Shown here: positions 1 to 34,709 of the stretch, piece by piece
Position numbering within the stretch: position 1 is the stretch's first letter
Layout: each line of letters begins with the position of its first letter
Notes under the pieces: model-generated
Seen by the model: the letters and a program-made list of their open reading frames with translations, nothing else
Told to the model about the DNA's origin: nothing
The model's database searches: none
Source: Ettlia oleoabundans
Lineage: Eukaryota > Chlorophyta > Chlorophyceae > Chlamydomonadales
Direction of reading: 5' to 3'
DNA length: 64,000 bases
Assembly (NCBI GenBank): GCA_019693395.1
Contig: JAAMXP010000457.1
Location: 48,241-112,240 of the forward strand
Position numbers and translations under genes: made by a program

Positions 1-3000
1 TGGCAGACGCACTGGCGGAGGCGGAGCGGCAGCAGAAGGCAGCGGCCACGGCGCAGCAGCAGGCGAGCGAATTGGCGGCGCAGCTGCAGGGGGTGCAGCA
101 AGGAACTCTCTTGGAGAAGGAGCAGCAGGTGGATAGGGAGGGCAGCTGTGCTGTGCCGCTCATGTGCAGCAGCTACTAAAGTTGTAATATTGCATGCTCT
201 CCTAGTGCTGAAATGAGCTGAAAGTGGCTGGCCAGTGCCTGCATTGTCCCTGTACCTTACGCACCAAACCCTGTGCCTGCAGATCCTGCTTGGGCAGGCA
301 GAGGTGAAGGAGCTGCGGCAGCAGCTGGCGCAGCAGGAGGCGGCCGCAGAGAAGCTGCGGGTAAGCTGCCTGGCCCCTTTGCGCCTGAACTTTTGCCCGC
401 CTGAACGGTGGCAGATGTTTTCTACAGATGTCCATGTCGTTTCCTTGCTTGCACCCGTACAATAGTGGGATTACATTTAAATTGTTGGTATCATCCCGCC
501 TGGCGGCCTAGATTGCTGTTTAGGAGACTGTGTGCCAGAATATTGTGCCACCTCCGTTGTGCCTTCAGGAGCAGCTCAAAGGCAAGGACAGCGAGCTTGC
601 CACAGCGCAGCAGAACATGGCCGCGGAGGTCAGCGAGGCAGCTCAGCAGGTGCAGCTGCTGTTGGCGGCGCAGGCACGGGTGGCGCAGCTGGAAAGCGAG
701 CTACTGGAGGCACGGCAGCGGGCAGGGGAGGTCAGGGACCGTGAGGTGGGGCCTGGTGGGGCAGGGTGGTATGTTCATCATGCAAGCAGGAGCTGGTCAT
801 GCATGGGTTGCGCTTCTGCTGCCACGGTCTGGGCCTAATTGAACATCACTGTTATGCTGAGGTTATCTATGCATATTGCTTGCTTGCCCAAGTATGCCAG
901 AGAGCAGTATTGTCTTTGCATGAAACGCAATTGCTTCTGTGCTGTCGCAGGCATCCCAGCAGCCCCTCAAGGTTGCGGAGGCAGTTGTTGCCGCACGCGA
1001 GGCTGGTCGGGCGGAGTTGCAGCGGCTGGAGCAGCAGCTGGATCAGGTTGGTTGACAAGCAGCAGTTTTAGCCGTCATTCAAACATTCTGGTATGCTTCG
1101 TGTTGGGCTGCTTGCTGTATTGTCACCTGCCTGCTGCCAACACAGAGACTTTCGGCTTTTTTCCAATCCGCTGTGCAAATATCTCAAATTTTCTTCTTTC
1201 TGTCAATGCTGCACATGCCCTGTATCTTTATCTGCCCAGATCCTATCAACCCTTCTCATCACTATGCTGGTGCAGCGTGGGGAGGAGGTGGCAGCTCTGC
1301 GGCGAGAGCTAGATGAAATGCAAGAGGTGGCGGCTGAGGCGGCAACCATGACCACAGCACAGGCAGAGGTGCGGGTGTCAGGCTGTGCCTGCTGCTGCCT
1401 GATGTGCCATCATGGCAGTACATGTGCTGTTTAAGTCTGCATGGAGGGATGCATAAGGCCGACATTGAAAGAGGCAAGCAAGGCCTGATGGGCTGTGTTT
1501 GCTGATTGATGTTGATATTATGTCTTGGCTCAAGCTGCCGGTGGTGCTTGCATCGACATGCAGGGCCAGATTGGCCAGCTGATTGCGGAGAGGGAAGCCT
1601 GGATAGAGGAGGTGCAGGCGCAGCGGGCAGAGGCGACGGGTGAGAGCGTCAGCACTGTGTTAAAACCATTTCCCAGCATGCAGGCAGAAATATTTCCGCC
1701 TTTGCAAGCTGAGCCACAATCATGCATTCTAGGGCTGCATGCCACTTCACACCCAATCATAGCAAAGCACCCGCAACCACGTGTGTTTGCTGTTGCCACT
1801 TGCTTTACAGCTGCGGTGGAGGCTTCCCGTGTGCTGGAGCGGCGGTTTGCCGAGATTGCTGAGGAGCGGTCGGCGTTGGCTGCTGCGCTGGAGGAGGTGC
1901 AGGGGCGGGCAGAGAAGCTGGAGGAGGAGCTCACACACCTGACGGGTGGGTGAGCAAAGTAGGGCGAAGGGCACCTGCAAAGGACCATTGCGCAGTTTCT
2001 GTTTCCGGGGTGGTGTCAGATTGGCATGCTGAGGAAGCGAGGCATATAGAGCAAGCTGTTGGGTCTGCTGTAGCACGAGGTCTGCTGTAGCACGAGGCCT
2101 GCTGTAGCACGCCCCCATCAGCATCTCGGGTCAACCTCTGGCCATATGAATCTACCTGCCTTATTGGTTGAGTCGTCTGTTGCCGCAGCTCTGGCATGGC
2201 AGGAAACTGCGGTGTGCCCTTGCTGCCTCAAAAGGCCCAGGCCCACTGTTTTGCCTATCCATAGCTTCCCATTCTTTGCCTTTGCTCGGTTGCAGGGCAG
2301 CAGAACCTGAACCAGCGCATCCAGTACCACAAGAAGATCAAGGACGAGAATGGGCAGCTGAGAGAGGAGCTGGGCAAGCTGCGCATAGAGCAGCACAGGA
2401 CGCAGGTGGGACGGGGGGGTTTATTAGTGAGGTGCAGCGCGCCTTGGCTTGCATGTGGCAGTAGAGGCCAAAGGATTTAGTATTGCGACTGTAGTACTGT
2501 GCATGTTTGTGGTATGGATCAGGCGGCAGGATGGCCACGATGCGCACCTTTCTGACATGCACTGAGTTTGTGTGATTTAATTGAGTTACACATGTGAATA
2601 TGGGCCCAATCCTGATGCATGTGCATTCGCTTTCTGGCGTGCGATGCAGGTGCGGTACGAGCGAATGGTTCAGGAGCTGCAAAGGCTGCGGGAGGCTGCA
2701 GGGCAGGTGGGTGCGTGGGCTGGGTTGAATGACTGGATGAAAAGATGGCGGGCGAATGCTGGGGGCGGTTTGTGCAGCGTCAGTTGTCGTTGCGCCACGT
2801 TTGGGCAACATGCAACACACGGAGCAGTTCCATCTGTTGTTACCAGATTTTAATTTGAACTGCTCAAGTACAGCACGGTGTGATCATCGCATCTGTGAAG
2901 GGGAGTTGCCTCTAAAAAAAGTGGAGCCATGGCTGCATATGCTGTTGTTGGTTGCCTAAGTGCCACAACCTGCCTACCGCTGCCTGCTACTGTGCACAGG

Positions 3001-3869
3001 AGGGCCTGCCCGACTTTGACGCCGAGGAGGTGCTGAGGGATGCGCTGGCGGCCACTGAGCAGCAGAAGCTGCAGGTAAGATAGTGGGTGGGCCATTAGAT
3101 GAGCCATGTAGTGGGCGGGTGGAGCATTGGATGAGCAGATGGGGTGAGGCAGTGTGGGGCAGCTGGAGATCACACGTGCCATAGCCCTGACCTTGACAAT
3201 GTGTTCCCGGCTGAACCGAAGGCTCAATCAAGCAAGATCGGCTTCAAAGGTGCTGCCGACAAGCTGTTAACACTGTGATCCAGCTTGTATTGCTCCTCTG
3301 TGTCTTTCCTTCCTTATGTGCAGCTGGAGCGGGAGCTTGAGGCCCTGGCTCAGGGGGTACTGGCGCTGACGGGGACCACGCAGTCAGGGGCAGCGGACTG
3401 CGCTTCATCCGGGTCTGCAGATTCAGCGGTGGGCGTTGCTGGAAGGAGCATGGAGGAGGGAGACATAGTGCTGGAGTTTGGCACGCCGCGTCCAGGGCGC
3501 AACAACACGTCAGCGGCTGTGCTGAAGGTGCGCTGCATCACTGTGGGGAACCCATTTGGATATGTGGCTGGGGTTCTGAGGTAGAATGTCTACCCATCAT
3601 AACAACATCTGCAGCTCGCACTCCTACACTGTATGTCCTGTGGTTTGCACCGCTGCTGCTGCCCTCCTCTGCAGGCCCGCACAGCTGCGGCTGCTGCACG
3701 CCGCGCCCTGGCGGACATCACCGCGTCCCAGGCGGCCACAGCGCGCAGTCTTGAGGACCAGGCGCAGCAGATCAGGCTGCTGAAAGAGAGCAGCAAGCTG
3801 CAGCGCATGCGACGCACTAGCGCACTGCTGGCCGAGCGGCAGCAGCAAAGTCAGGGCCAGGTGGCGTAG
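1..3869 (+). CDS. Coiled-coil protein with kinesin-12/HMMR-like tail (5' end missing)
   Basis: Twelve exons join in phase: 1-128, 283-360, 569-730, 951-1046, 1276-1368, 1564-1639, 1811-1945, 2296-2405, 2650-2706, 3000-3074, 3324-3527 and 3675-3869 (TAG). They give about 468 residues of C-terminal protein; the start lies before the window. Nearly all of it is Glu/Gln/Ala/Leu-rich coiled coil. The exon at 2296-2405 reads QQNLNQRIQYHKKIKDEN, which resembles the conserved tail block of KIF15/plant kinesin-12 and HMMR proteins, so a spindle or phragmoplast microtubule role is possible. No motor domain is visible in this part. The exon at 3324-3527 is a less coiled, Ser/Gly/Thr-rich spacer with an acidic EEGDIVLEF patch, and the last exon returns to coiled coil. 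The coiled-coil nature and the splicing are well supported. The kinesin-12 assignment is inference from one block; a golgin or other long coiled-coil protein remains possible. Confidence 0.72.
2062..2111. repeat. Three-copy 17-bp minisatellite in an intron
   Basis: The unit gtctgctgtagcacgag occurs twice exactly and a third time with one change and a short end. It lies inside the 1946-2295 intron of the coiled-coil gene. It is non-coding and probably variable between strains. Confidence 0.85.
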
Positions 3870-4152
3870 TGGGAAGCCTTGTGTGATGAAACTTGTGGTG
3901 TTCTCTTGGTTGGTATCTGTACAGTTTTCCTCTGGTTTGTGTTGCTTGAGTTTGTTTCATTTATAGGCTTCAATTGCAGTACAGGCGTTTCCTGGCTCCT
4001 TGTGACATAGGACAGACACAACTAGCATGCAACAAAGTGGAATGAACACTAGGGGGAAGAAACAAGCTGTACCATCCGGCCCAGGGGCGATACACTGCTG
4101 CTGATGCCCATCTGAAACTAAGCATCTGTGTTGTTGCTGTGGCCGCTGCAAG
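3870..4152. other. Convergent intergenic region / 3' UTRs
   Basis: The coiled-coil gene (+) and the universal stress protein gene (-) end here facing each other, 283 bases apart. I see no coding exon and no clear TGTAA signal on either strand. Both 3' UTRs must be short or overlap. Confidence 0.6.
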
Positions 4153-6208
4153 CTACTGCGCATGTGGGTGCGGCGGCACAATTGCCACTGGGCGTCGGCA
4201 GTTCCTGGATAGGTACTCGGCCACTGTGCCCACGCCTTCCTGTGCCCCTGGCTGCACACGGGTAAGGCCACAGTGGATTCAAGGCACTGGTGGCACAGAG
4301 AAGCAGGCAGAGCTAAGAGGGTCAAAACCGGAGCAAGGCAAGCCCCATGCTGGTGGCACATGCAACTGCACAAACATGCAACTGCACATGCAACTGCACA
4401 TGTGAAAAGTGTGACTGCCTGCGGCATGGGTGGCAGGGCAATTTAGCATGCCACTGTCTTGCCCCTCTGTCGTGCTGTTGCTAGCAATGCTTGCCTTGTT
4501 GTGCGCTGCCAGCACCACCAGAGCGGCATCTCGCTGCTCAATATCTCTGCAGGTAGGCGAGGCAGGTGGTGTATGTCTGGCAGGCAGGCAGGCCAGGGCT
4601 ATCAGGTGGCAATCCAGAGCATGTTTCCTCACTATCAACCAACCTACCAATCCAGCTCTGCTCACTGCATGCTGGTGCCAACCCCCAGCCCCACCTCAAC
4701 CTCCACTTTCCCATGACCACCTCTCCATTGCCGGCTATCCACCCTCCCTCACCGTACACCACATAATACGCAGCCCCACACCCTCCCAGCACTGCTCACC
4801 GCAAGAGGAGCTCACACACCCGTGCCTCGCTGCAGTCTGTCCTCTCGGCATAGAGGTGCAACTGGTAGGGCACCAGCTGCGGGCGCAGCAGCGGCAGGAA
4901 CCTGCAGAGTTGACAGCAATGGCAGAGATGGTGAAGTTTGGCTGTGTGGGCTGGGATGGGGGCCAAGTCGTGGGAAACAGCACACCATGCGGCCTGCCAG
5001 GCTTATTCGTAGATTTCCTGCTGGTACTGTGGTTGAGCGCTACGCCAAGCTGCACCACATGCTTGCATGGTGTGTCAGCCTTTGCCACGCTGTGCCACAT
5101 CAGTCCAGCTCACCGTGCCTCCAGCCGCTTCTTGACATCAGCAATCAGCTGCTGCTCCTGGTGCGTCTCACCGGGCTGGCTGCAACAATCAACACAAAGC
5201 GTAGCAGTGGCAATGCATTGCACTTGCAATGGATTAGGCGAACAGTGAGTTTTGCTGCGGGAATTGCAGAAGGACGACTGTGTGACATTTTTGCTGCAGG
5301 TGTAGGTCCGGTGCCGGGTGTCCAACAGGGACCAGATACGAAGGCAAGGGCGGTCGGACACCTCCCCACACATGCCCTGCGCAGCAACATCCCCACACCG
5401 GTAGAGCACTCGCGACCGCACCACGCATGCACCCATCCACCCATCCACCACCCACCCACCCAAAGCTGTAGGCAGTACCAGGCAGGCCATGAAAAATCTC
5501 CATGGCGGGGACAAGGCACTTCACCACGTAGCTGCATGAGGAGGCACAGAACAATTGGGGCGGTACATGCTACAAAGGCACCAGGCCAGGGCAGTAATCT
5601 GGTTGCAGAGCGTCATCCCAGCGGGGTGACATCTCCCTCTTTCGGATAGGAGAGTTGTCCAACCATTGACCATGACATCATTTCCCCTTCTCCAACACAT
5701 GGCACATATGCAGCTTTCAAACTGCAGAAGATAAGTATCGAATGGATCATGTTCGCTGGACACTCACGTCATGTGCACCACGTCGCCGTTGCGGTACACA
5801 TTCTGTAGAGCCCACCTGCAAGCCAGGGAACGGAGGCCTTGTGACGCCTGGCAATGACAGGCTATGGGGCTAGTAGCGTTGATGCCTGGGGCAGCAATGG
5901 TTCCAGCACCACAGCTAACTCGTGTGACGGGAACATGCAGCAGTTGGGGTGTGCCAGCCCAAGGCTGGCAGCTAAACTGCGCATGGACAAGCAGCCGCAG
6001 TATGTGCAAGCTGGATGATTTTCGCCTGGGCGCAAGTAATGCGGAAGACACAGGCATGTACTCACTCGCAGGCGGCAGCAGAGGCAGGCGTGTCCTCGGC
6101 GCATACAAACAAGCTGCGACGCAGCGGAGTGGCCAGCTGGGCTTGGCGCTGCTGCTGTGCGCGCTCAGCCTCGCCGGCAGCTCCTTCACCACACGCGGGC
6201 GCACTCAT
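4153..6208 (-). CDS. Universal stress protein (UspA) domain protein
   Basis: Exons in transcript order: 6208-6066, 5815-5768, 5531-5460, one uncertain exon near 5350-5287, 5179-5114, 4901-4800, 4546-4495 and 4251-4153 (TAG). The start is the first ATG (MSAPACGEG). The fold order is that of USP: strand 1 and helix 1 (RSLFVCAEDTPASAAACEW, then ALQNVYRNGDVVHM), strand 2 (YVVKCLVPAMEIFHG), a helix (QQLIADVKKRLEAR), strand 3 (VPYQLHLYAE), strand 4 (ALVVLAAHNK) and a C-terminal block (EGVGTVAEYLSRNC, then RPVAIVP). The usual G-x2-G-x9-G-(S/T) nucleotide loop is altered (KPGAQEGVGTVAEYL), so ATP binding is doubtful. Family role: a small cytosolic, often nucleotide-binding stress protein. The intron after 4495 has a GC donor. 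The middle exon has no clean donor and is the weak point. The start lies 333 bases from the divergent BEACH gene. Confidence 0.85.
4358..4403. repeat. Short tandem repeat in USP intron
   Basis: About three copies of a catgcaactgcaca-type unit lie inside the last intron of the universal stress protein gene. No function is apparent. Confidence 0.7.
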
Positions 6209-6541
6209 ATCGGGCTGGCGCGGCCTGCGCCTGGGAGAGGAGAGGGCGCCCGGAGCGGGTTCCTCCTTGTCGGCAATATTGATGTTGAGTAGGCTTGTTC
6301 GCAGGATCAACCGGTTTGAAGGAAACACAAATGAAGGATTGCAAGCCAAGGGTTTTGCGGCGGAAGGGTTCTGTCGCGCTGGCGCTGATTGGGATGGCTG
6401 TGATCTAACCCGCCCATTTGGCGGAAAAGCACACTCGTTGAAACAGCAAACCAAGATATAGAAGGAACGCGCTCGGTCGACGGGCAACAGGCTGGTTGAT
6501 CAGATGCTGGGGAGGGTTTGACGCCCAGGGCATGCTCGAAC
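6209..6541. promoter_or_regulatory. Divergent promoter region, USP (-) / BEACH (+)
   Basis: These 333 bases separate the two start codons and must hold both 5' UTRs and promoters. I see no clear TATA box. Two short upstream ATGs precede the BEACH start: 6504-6521 is a 5-codon uORF, and one at 6532 overlaps the main start out of frame and ends at 6576. The + strand ORF running through the region is not convincing as coding. Confidence 0.55.
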
Positions 6542-31588
<25,047 letters not shown>

Positions 31589-32256
31589 CCCACCAGCACT
31601 AGTACTACAGCACTTGCTCCTGCAACTCATGGCTTGGAGTGGGCTCATTGCCCACGCAGTTCTGCACCCAGGTCGCACCTTGATCATAGCTCAGTGGACC
31701 CGCTGCAGCCTGAGCCCGCACCTTCCTTAACCTTCTTTAAGAAAGTGGGCTTCCAGGCGACACCTTGACGCTCAACCGACACTTCACACGGCCGCCCCAG
31801 GGTCTAGTAGAAATACAACCTCGGGTGCAACCTTACAGCCAGCGTGGCAGCCCCATCAGCTTATGAATCTGTGACTTTGCGCGCACCTAGCACCAACTGC
31901 AACTGTGGCATTCAAGTGCACTCCTAGCTACTGCAACCTTGCAGGGCCCTGCAATGCAGGGCTCTCTAGCCCAGGCCGTGGACGCCTTCTCCCACTCCTT
32001 AGCATCTAGTCCGGGACAGGGCTAGGTTTGATTTAAACCTACCAAGGCCCGAAGCACCGGTTTAAAACCAACACTAGCGGTGTAAATTTTGCATTGCAAC
32101 GGGCCCAGTCAGTTGTAAAACCGCTGTACTATCATTGCGTGCCACACCTTCAACCGGAATCTCACTGGCTGCCGGCTTCTGCTGCCAAAATGCAACGAGT
32201 CCGGCTGCTGCTGTTCTCGCTGCGGTGTCGCTGTAACATGTGCCAGCACTGCAACC
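31589..32256. other. Convergent 3' UTRs of BEACH (+) and DCTPP1 (-)
   Basis: There is no coding signal on either strand. TGTAA on the + strand lies at 32081-32085 and again at 32114-32118. The minus-strand equivalent (ttaca on +) lies at 31833-31837. If these are used, the two transcripts overlap tail to tail by about 250 bases or more. Confidence 0.6.
32081..32085 (+). promoter_or_regulatory. Putative TGTAA polyadenylation signal, BEACH gene
   Basis: TGTAA, the usual green-algal signal, lies 493 bases past the BEACH stop, with a second copy at 32114. It was identified by motif and position only. Confidence 0.5.
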
Positions 32257-33557
32257 TCAGTCCACACTGGGCTTGTACTGCTGCTGTGCAACCTGCTGGG
32301 GCTGCGCCTGCCCCTGACCTGCCGCTGCTGGCTGAGCTCCTGGCACTGCGCTTGCACACACCTCCCCAATCTGCTGACTATCCTTCCCTGCTGGACGTGA
32401 TTCCCCCGGTGCCACACCATGGCCCCCTTGTTCTGTCTGTGGTACTGCATAAGATGCAGCATGTGGTACTGCCTGGGGTACCACGTACTGCGTGTACTTG
32501 GCAGAACTGCCACGACAGCGCTCTGCAGGGTATTTCGCCGCATTCTTTCGCATCTTGGAAGCTGCTGCGGCCGCCAGGTCAATCCCGCAGGCGTCGGCCA
32601 GGCGGATGAGGTACAGCAGTACGTCTGACAGCTCCTCCCCTGCAGGCAGTACAGGGGGTGGGCGAGCGGGTCGAGTGCTGCTTTATGCAACATACAATAT
32701 GTGGCGGCGATGATGCAGCACAACCCCTGCCCTGTACGCACGCAGGTTCCCTGATTGACTAGCAGGCAGCCAGGGGCAGGTTGGGTGGGTTGTGCAGAAT
32801 ACCGCCACACAAGGGGCACCACCAAGGGGATATGGACAGCTCCATGTTCATGAAAGCATGTATTCGTTGCTGGCGGCGCACCAATGTGCTGTCGCTCCAG
32901 AGGTGAGAAGGTGGGCAGGCCTGGTGCCACCTCCCCCCGCCACTGGAAGCACTCAGACAGCTCCCCCACCTCACCAACCAGAGCCAAAAGCAGGTTCCTG
33001 AAGGTGTGGATGGGGTGGGGAAGCGGCAGGGGCAGGCAGCGCAGGTGTATGCGGTACAACACCTCGTTTCAAACGCCCAGGAGCAGGTTCTTGCAGCGTG
33101 CAACAGCAGCAGGGCCCTCAGCACCAGTGCAGGCAGTTGTAGAGGTGCAAGTGGCTGCAACGGTGACAGTGTGAGGGTGATGGGGCCGTGAGGGTTGAGC
33201 TTGGGTCGGTGGATGGGTAAATGGATGGATGACCGTACGGGAGCAAAGTGAAGGGGGCAGCGGCGGCAACGCCAGCTGCTCCTGTTGGTCAGGGTTTTGG
33301 AGGAGAGAAATGGTCCAGGCTGACCTGGGAGTGTGGTATTGACCCCAATCCCGTTCAGCCGCAAACTGCTGCAGGGCTGCTCGCAGATTTTGCAGGGAGG
33401 CCTCGCCCCACGGCTGGTCAGGTGGCGCGCTACCGCCGCTGCCATCGGTAGCCGCTTGCTGCTCGGCGTCGCGTGGTCTACTTCCGCTTCCGCGACCTCC
33501 ATATTCGTTTCCGATAACGGACTCTTTCGGTGGGAGCTGCCGGTCGCTTTTGAACAT
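32257..33557 (-). CDS. DCTPP1: dCTP pyrophosphatase 1 (MazG-like, DCTPP1/XTP3TPA family)
   Basis: Three exons join in phase: 33557-33325, 32997-32882 and 32639-32257, giving 243 residues from ATG (MFKSDRQLPP). The core matches all-alpha NTP pyrophosphohydrolases: LRAALQQFAAERDWGQYHTP, then LLLALVGEVGELSECFQWRG with the ExxE metal-binding motif, then GEELSDVLLYLIRLADACGI with ExxD, then the closing KMRKNAAKYP and GSSAKYTQY. The enzyme hydrolyses dCTP and modified dCTP to dCMP and pyrophosphate, cleaning the nucleotide pool. The N-terminal extension of about 55 residues is Gly/Ser/Arg-rich and could hold a targeting signal. The C-terminal tail of about 80 residues is Gln/Ala/Pro-rich, much longer than usual, and may be disordered. 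The gene is convergent with the BEACH gene. Confidence 0.9.
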
Positions 33558-34709
33558 TTAGAAATGGATGGAGCGCACCTGTGGCGCTGCAGAGGATGTA
33601 GAAAACTGATTATCAAGAGATATATGGGTCGAAGCGTTCAATCGTCTGCCGATTCGTGCAAATGAGCCTTGCCCCGTTGCAGCGCGCCCAGCATGCCGGC
33701 ACCAGTACACCCAGTACGCACCGGCTGCCTTGCATGCAAGGCTTACAACAAGCCTCGACAGCTTTGCAGCTTCTGACAAGGAAATCTTCGTACCTGCAAG
33801 AATTGAGTGGACATACACGTGCTTGAGTTGGGTTTCAGACGAACAGAGCTAGCTGGGCTGCCCTTGCCGGCACTGCTGCCGCTACTGCTGGTCGTGCAGC
33901 TGCATGCAGGGAACATCAGTGCTAACTGTTCGGCTAGTTCCCCGCCAGAAAGTTTTCAATGCTTGTGCAACAGTTTATACAGACGGTAAAAAAAGGGTTG
34001 TGGGAGGGTTGTGGGCAGATGTCAGCGTAGTTGCCATGGGTTGGGGTTATTGACTGATGATGTAGCTACTGCAGGGGTTCGGTGGTTAAAAGAGTTGAAC
34101 CAACTTGTTGACTTACTCTACAGTAGAGGCTTGCAAAATGCAGCGATACATGAAACCCGTGCACCTGTGCTCATCTGTGCATGTTGATGTGGGGTTCTCA
34201 ACCAGCGGCGAGCAAGGCACACAACCTGTAATGGAGCTGGCATCCTGGACCCAACTCTCTGCTCTGCTTCTCTTGCTGAACTGTTATTACAAAATGAACG
34301 CACAGATAATTCTGTACACATAACCCATAACCCAACCGTTCGTGAATGTTTATTCGCTAGGCAGGGCATGCTGAAATGTGAGTGGATGGTGGCACTCAAC
34401 CATTGACACAGGCGTGTGTAGGGTGCCTGCCTCACTAGCAATTAGGGCGACTTGCAGATGACATACAACGGATTGTGGTGGACTGTCTTGCCTGTGCGGA
34501 ACTTCTTGTTGTGCTGCAAATGTACGTGACAGCCGTTGCTCAGCCCTGCAACGCCAGCAACGCGCATGCAGGATTGTGCTCAGTGAAGGGCTGCCAACAG
34601 GCTCTGCTTGGGGGGCGGGTTGCCCAGAAGGCTTGCTGGCCTGCTTGCCAAGAACAACATGTGGTTGAAGAGCCGCATACAACCAAACATATGCCACTAC
34701 CAGGGCAAG
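33558..34709. other. Intergenic: DCTPP1 promoter side and 3' UTR of silk-like gene
   Basis: No supported exon was found on either strand. A minus-strand TGTAA (ttaca at 34287-34291) sets a likely 3' end of the silk-like gene. From there to 33558 is the upstream region of DCTPP1; I see no recognisable promoter element. Confidence 0.5.
34287..34291 (-). promoter_or_regulatory. Putative TGTAA polyadenylation signal, silk-like gene
   Basis: TGTAA on the minus strand lies about 420 bases past the proposed stop of the silk-like gene. It was identified by motif and position only. Confidence 0.4.

Noticed and set aside
4430..5649. Long + strand frames over the USP gene
   Set aside because: The minus strand gives phase-consistent USP exons with a recognisable fold; the + frames cross those exons and introns without any signal.
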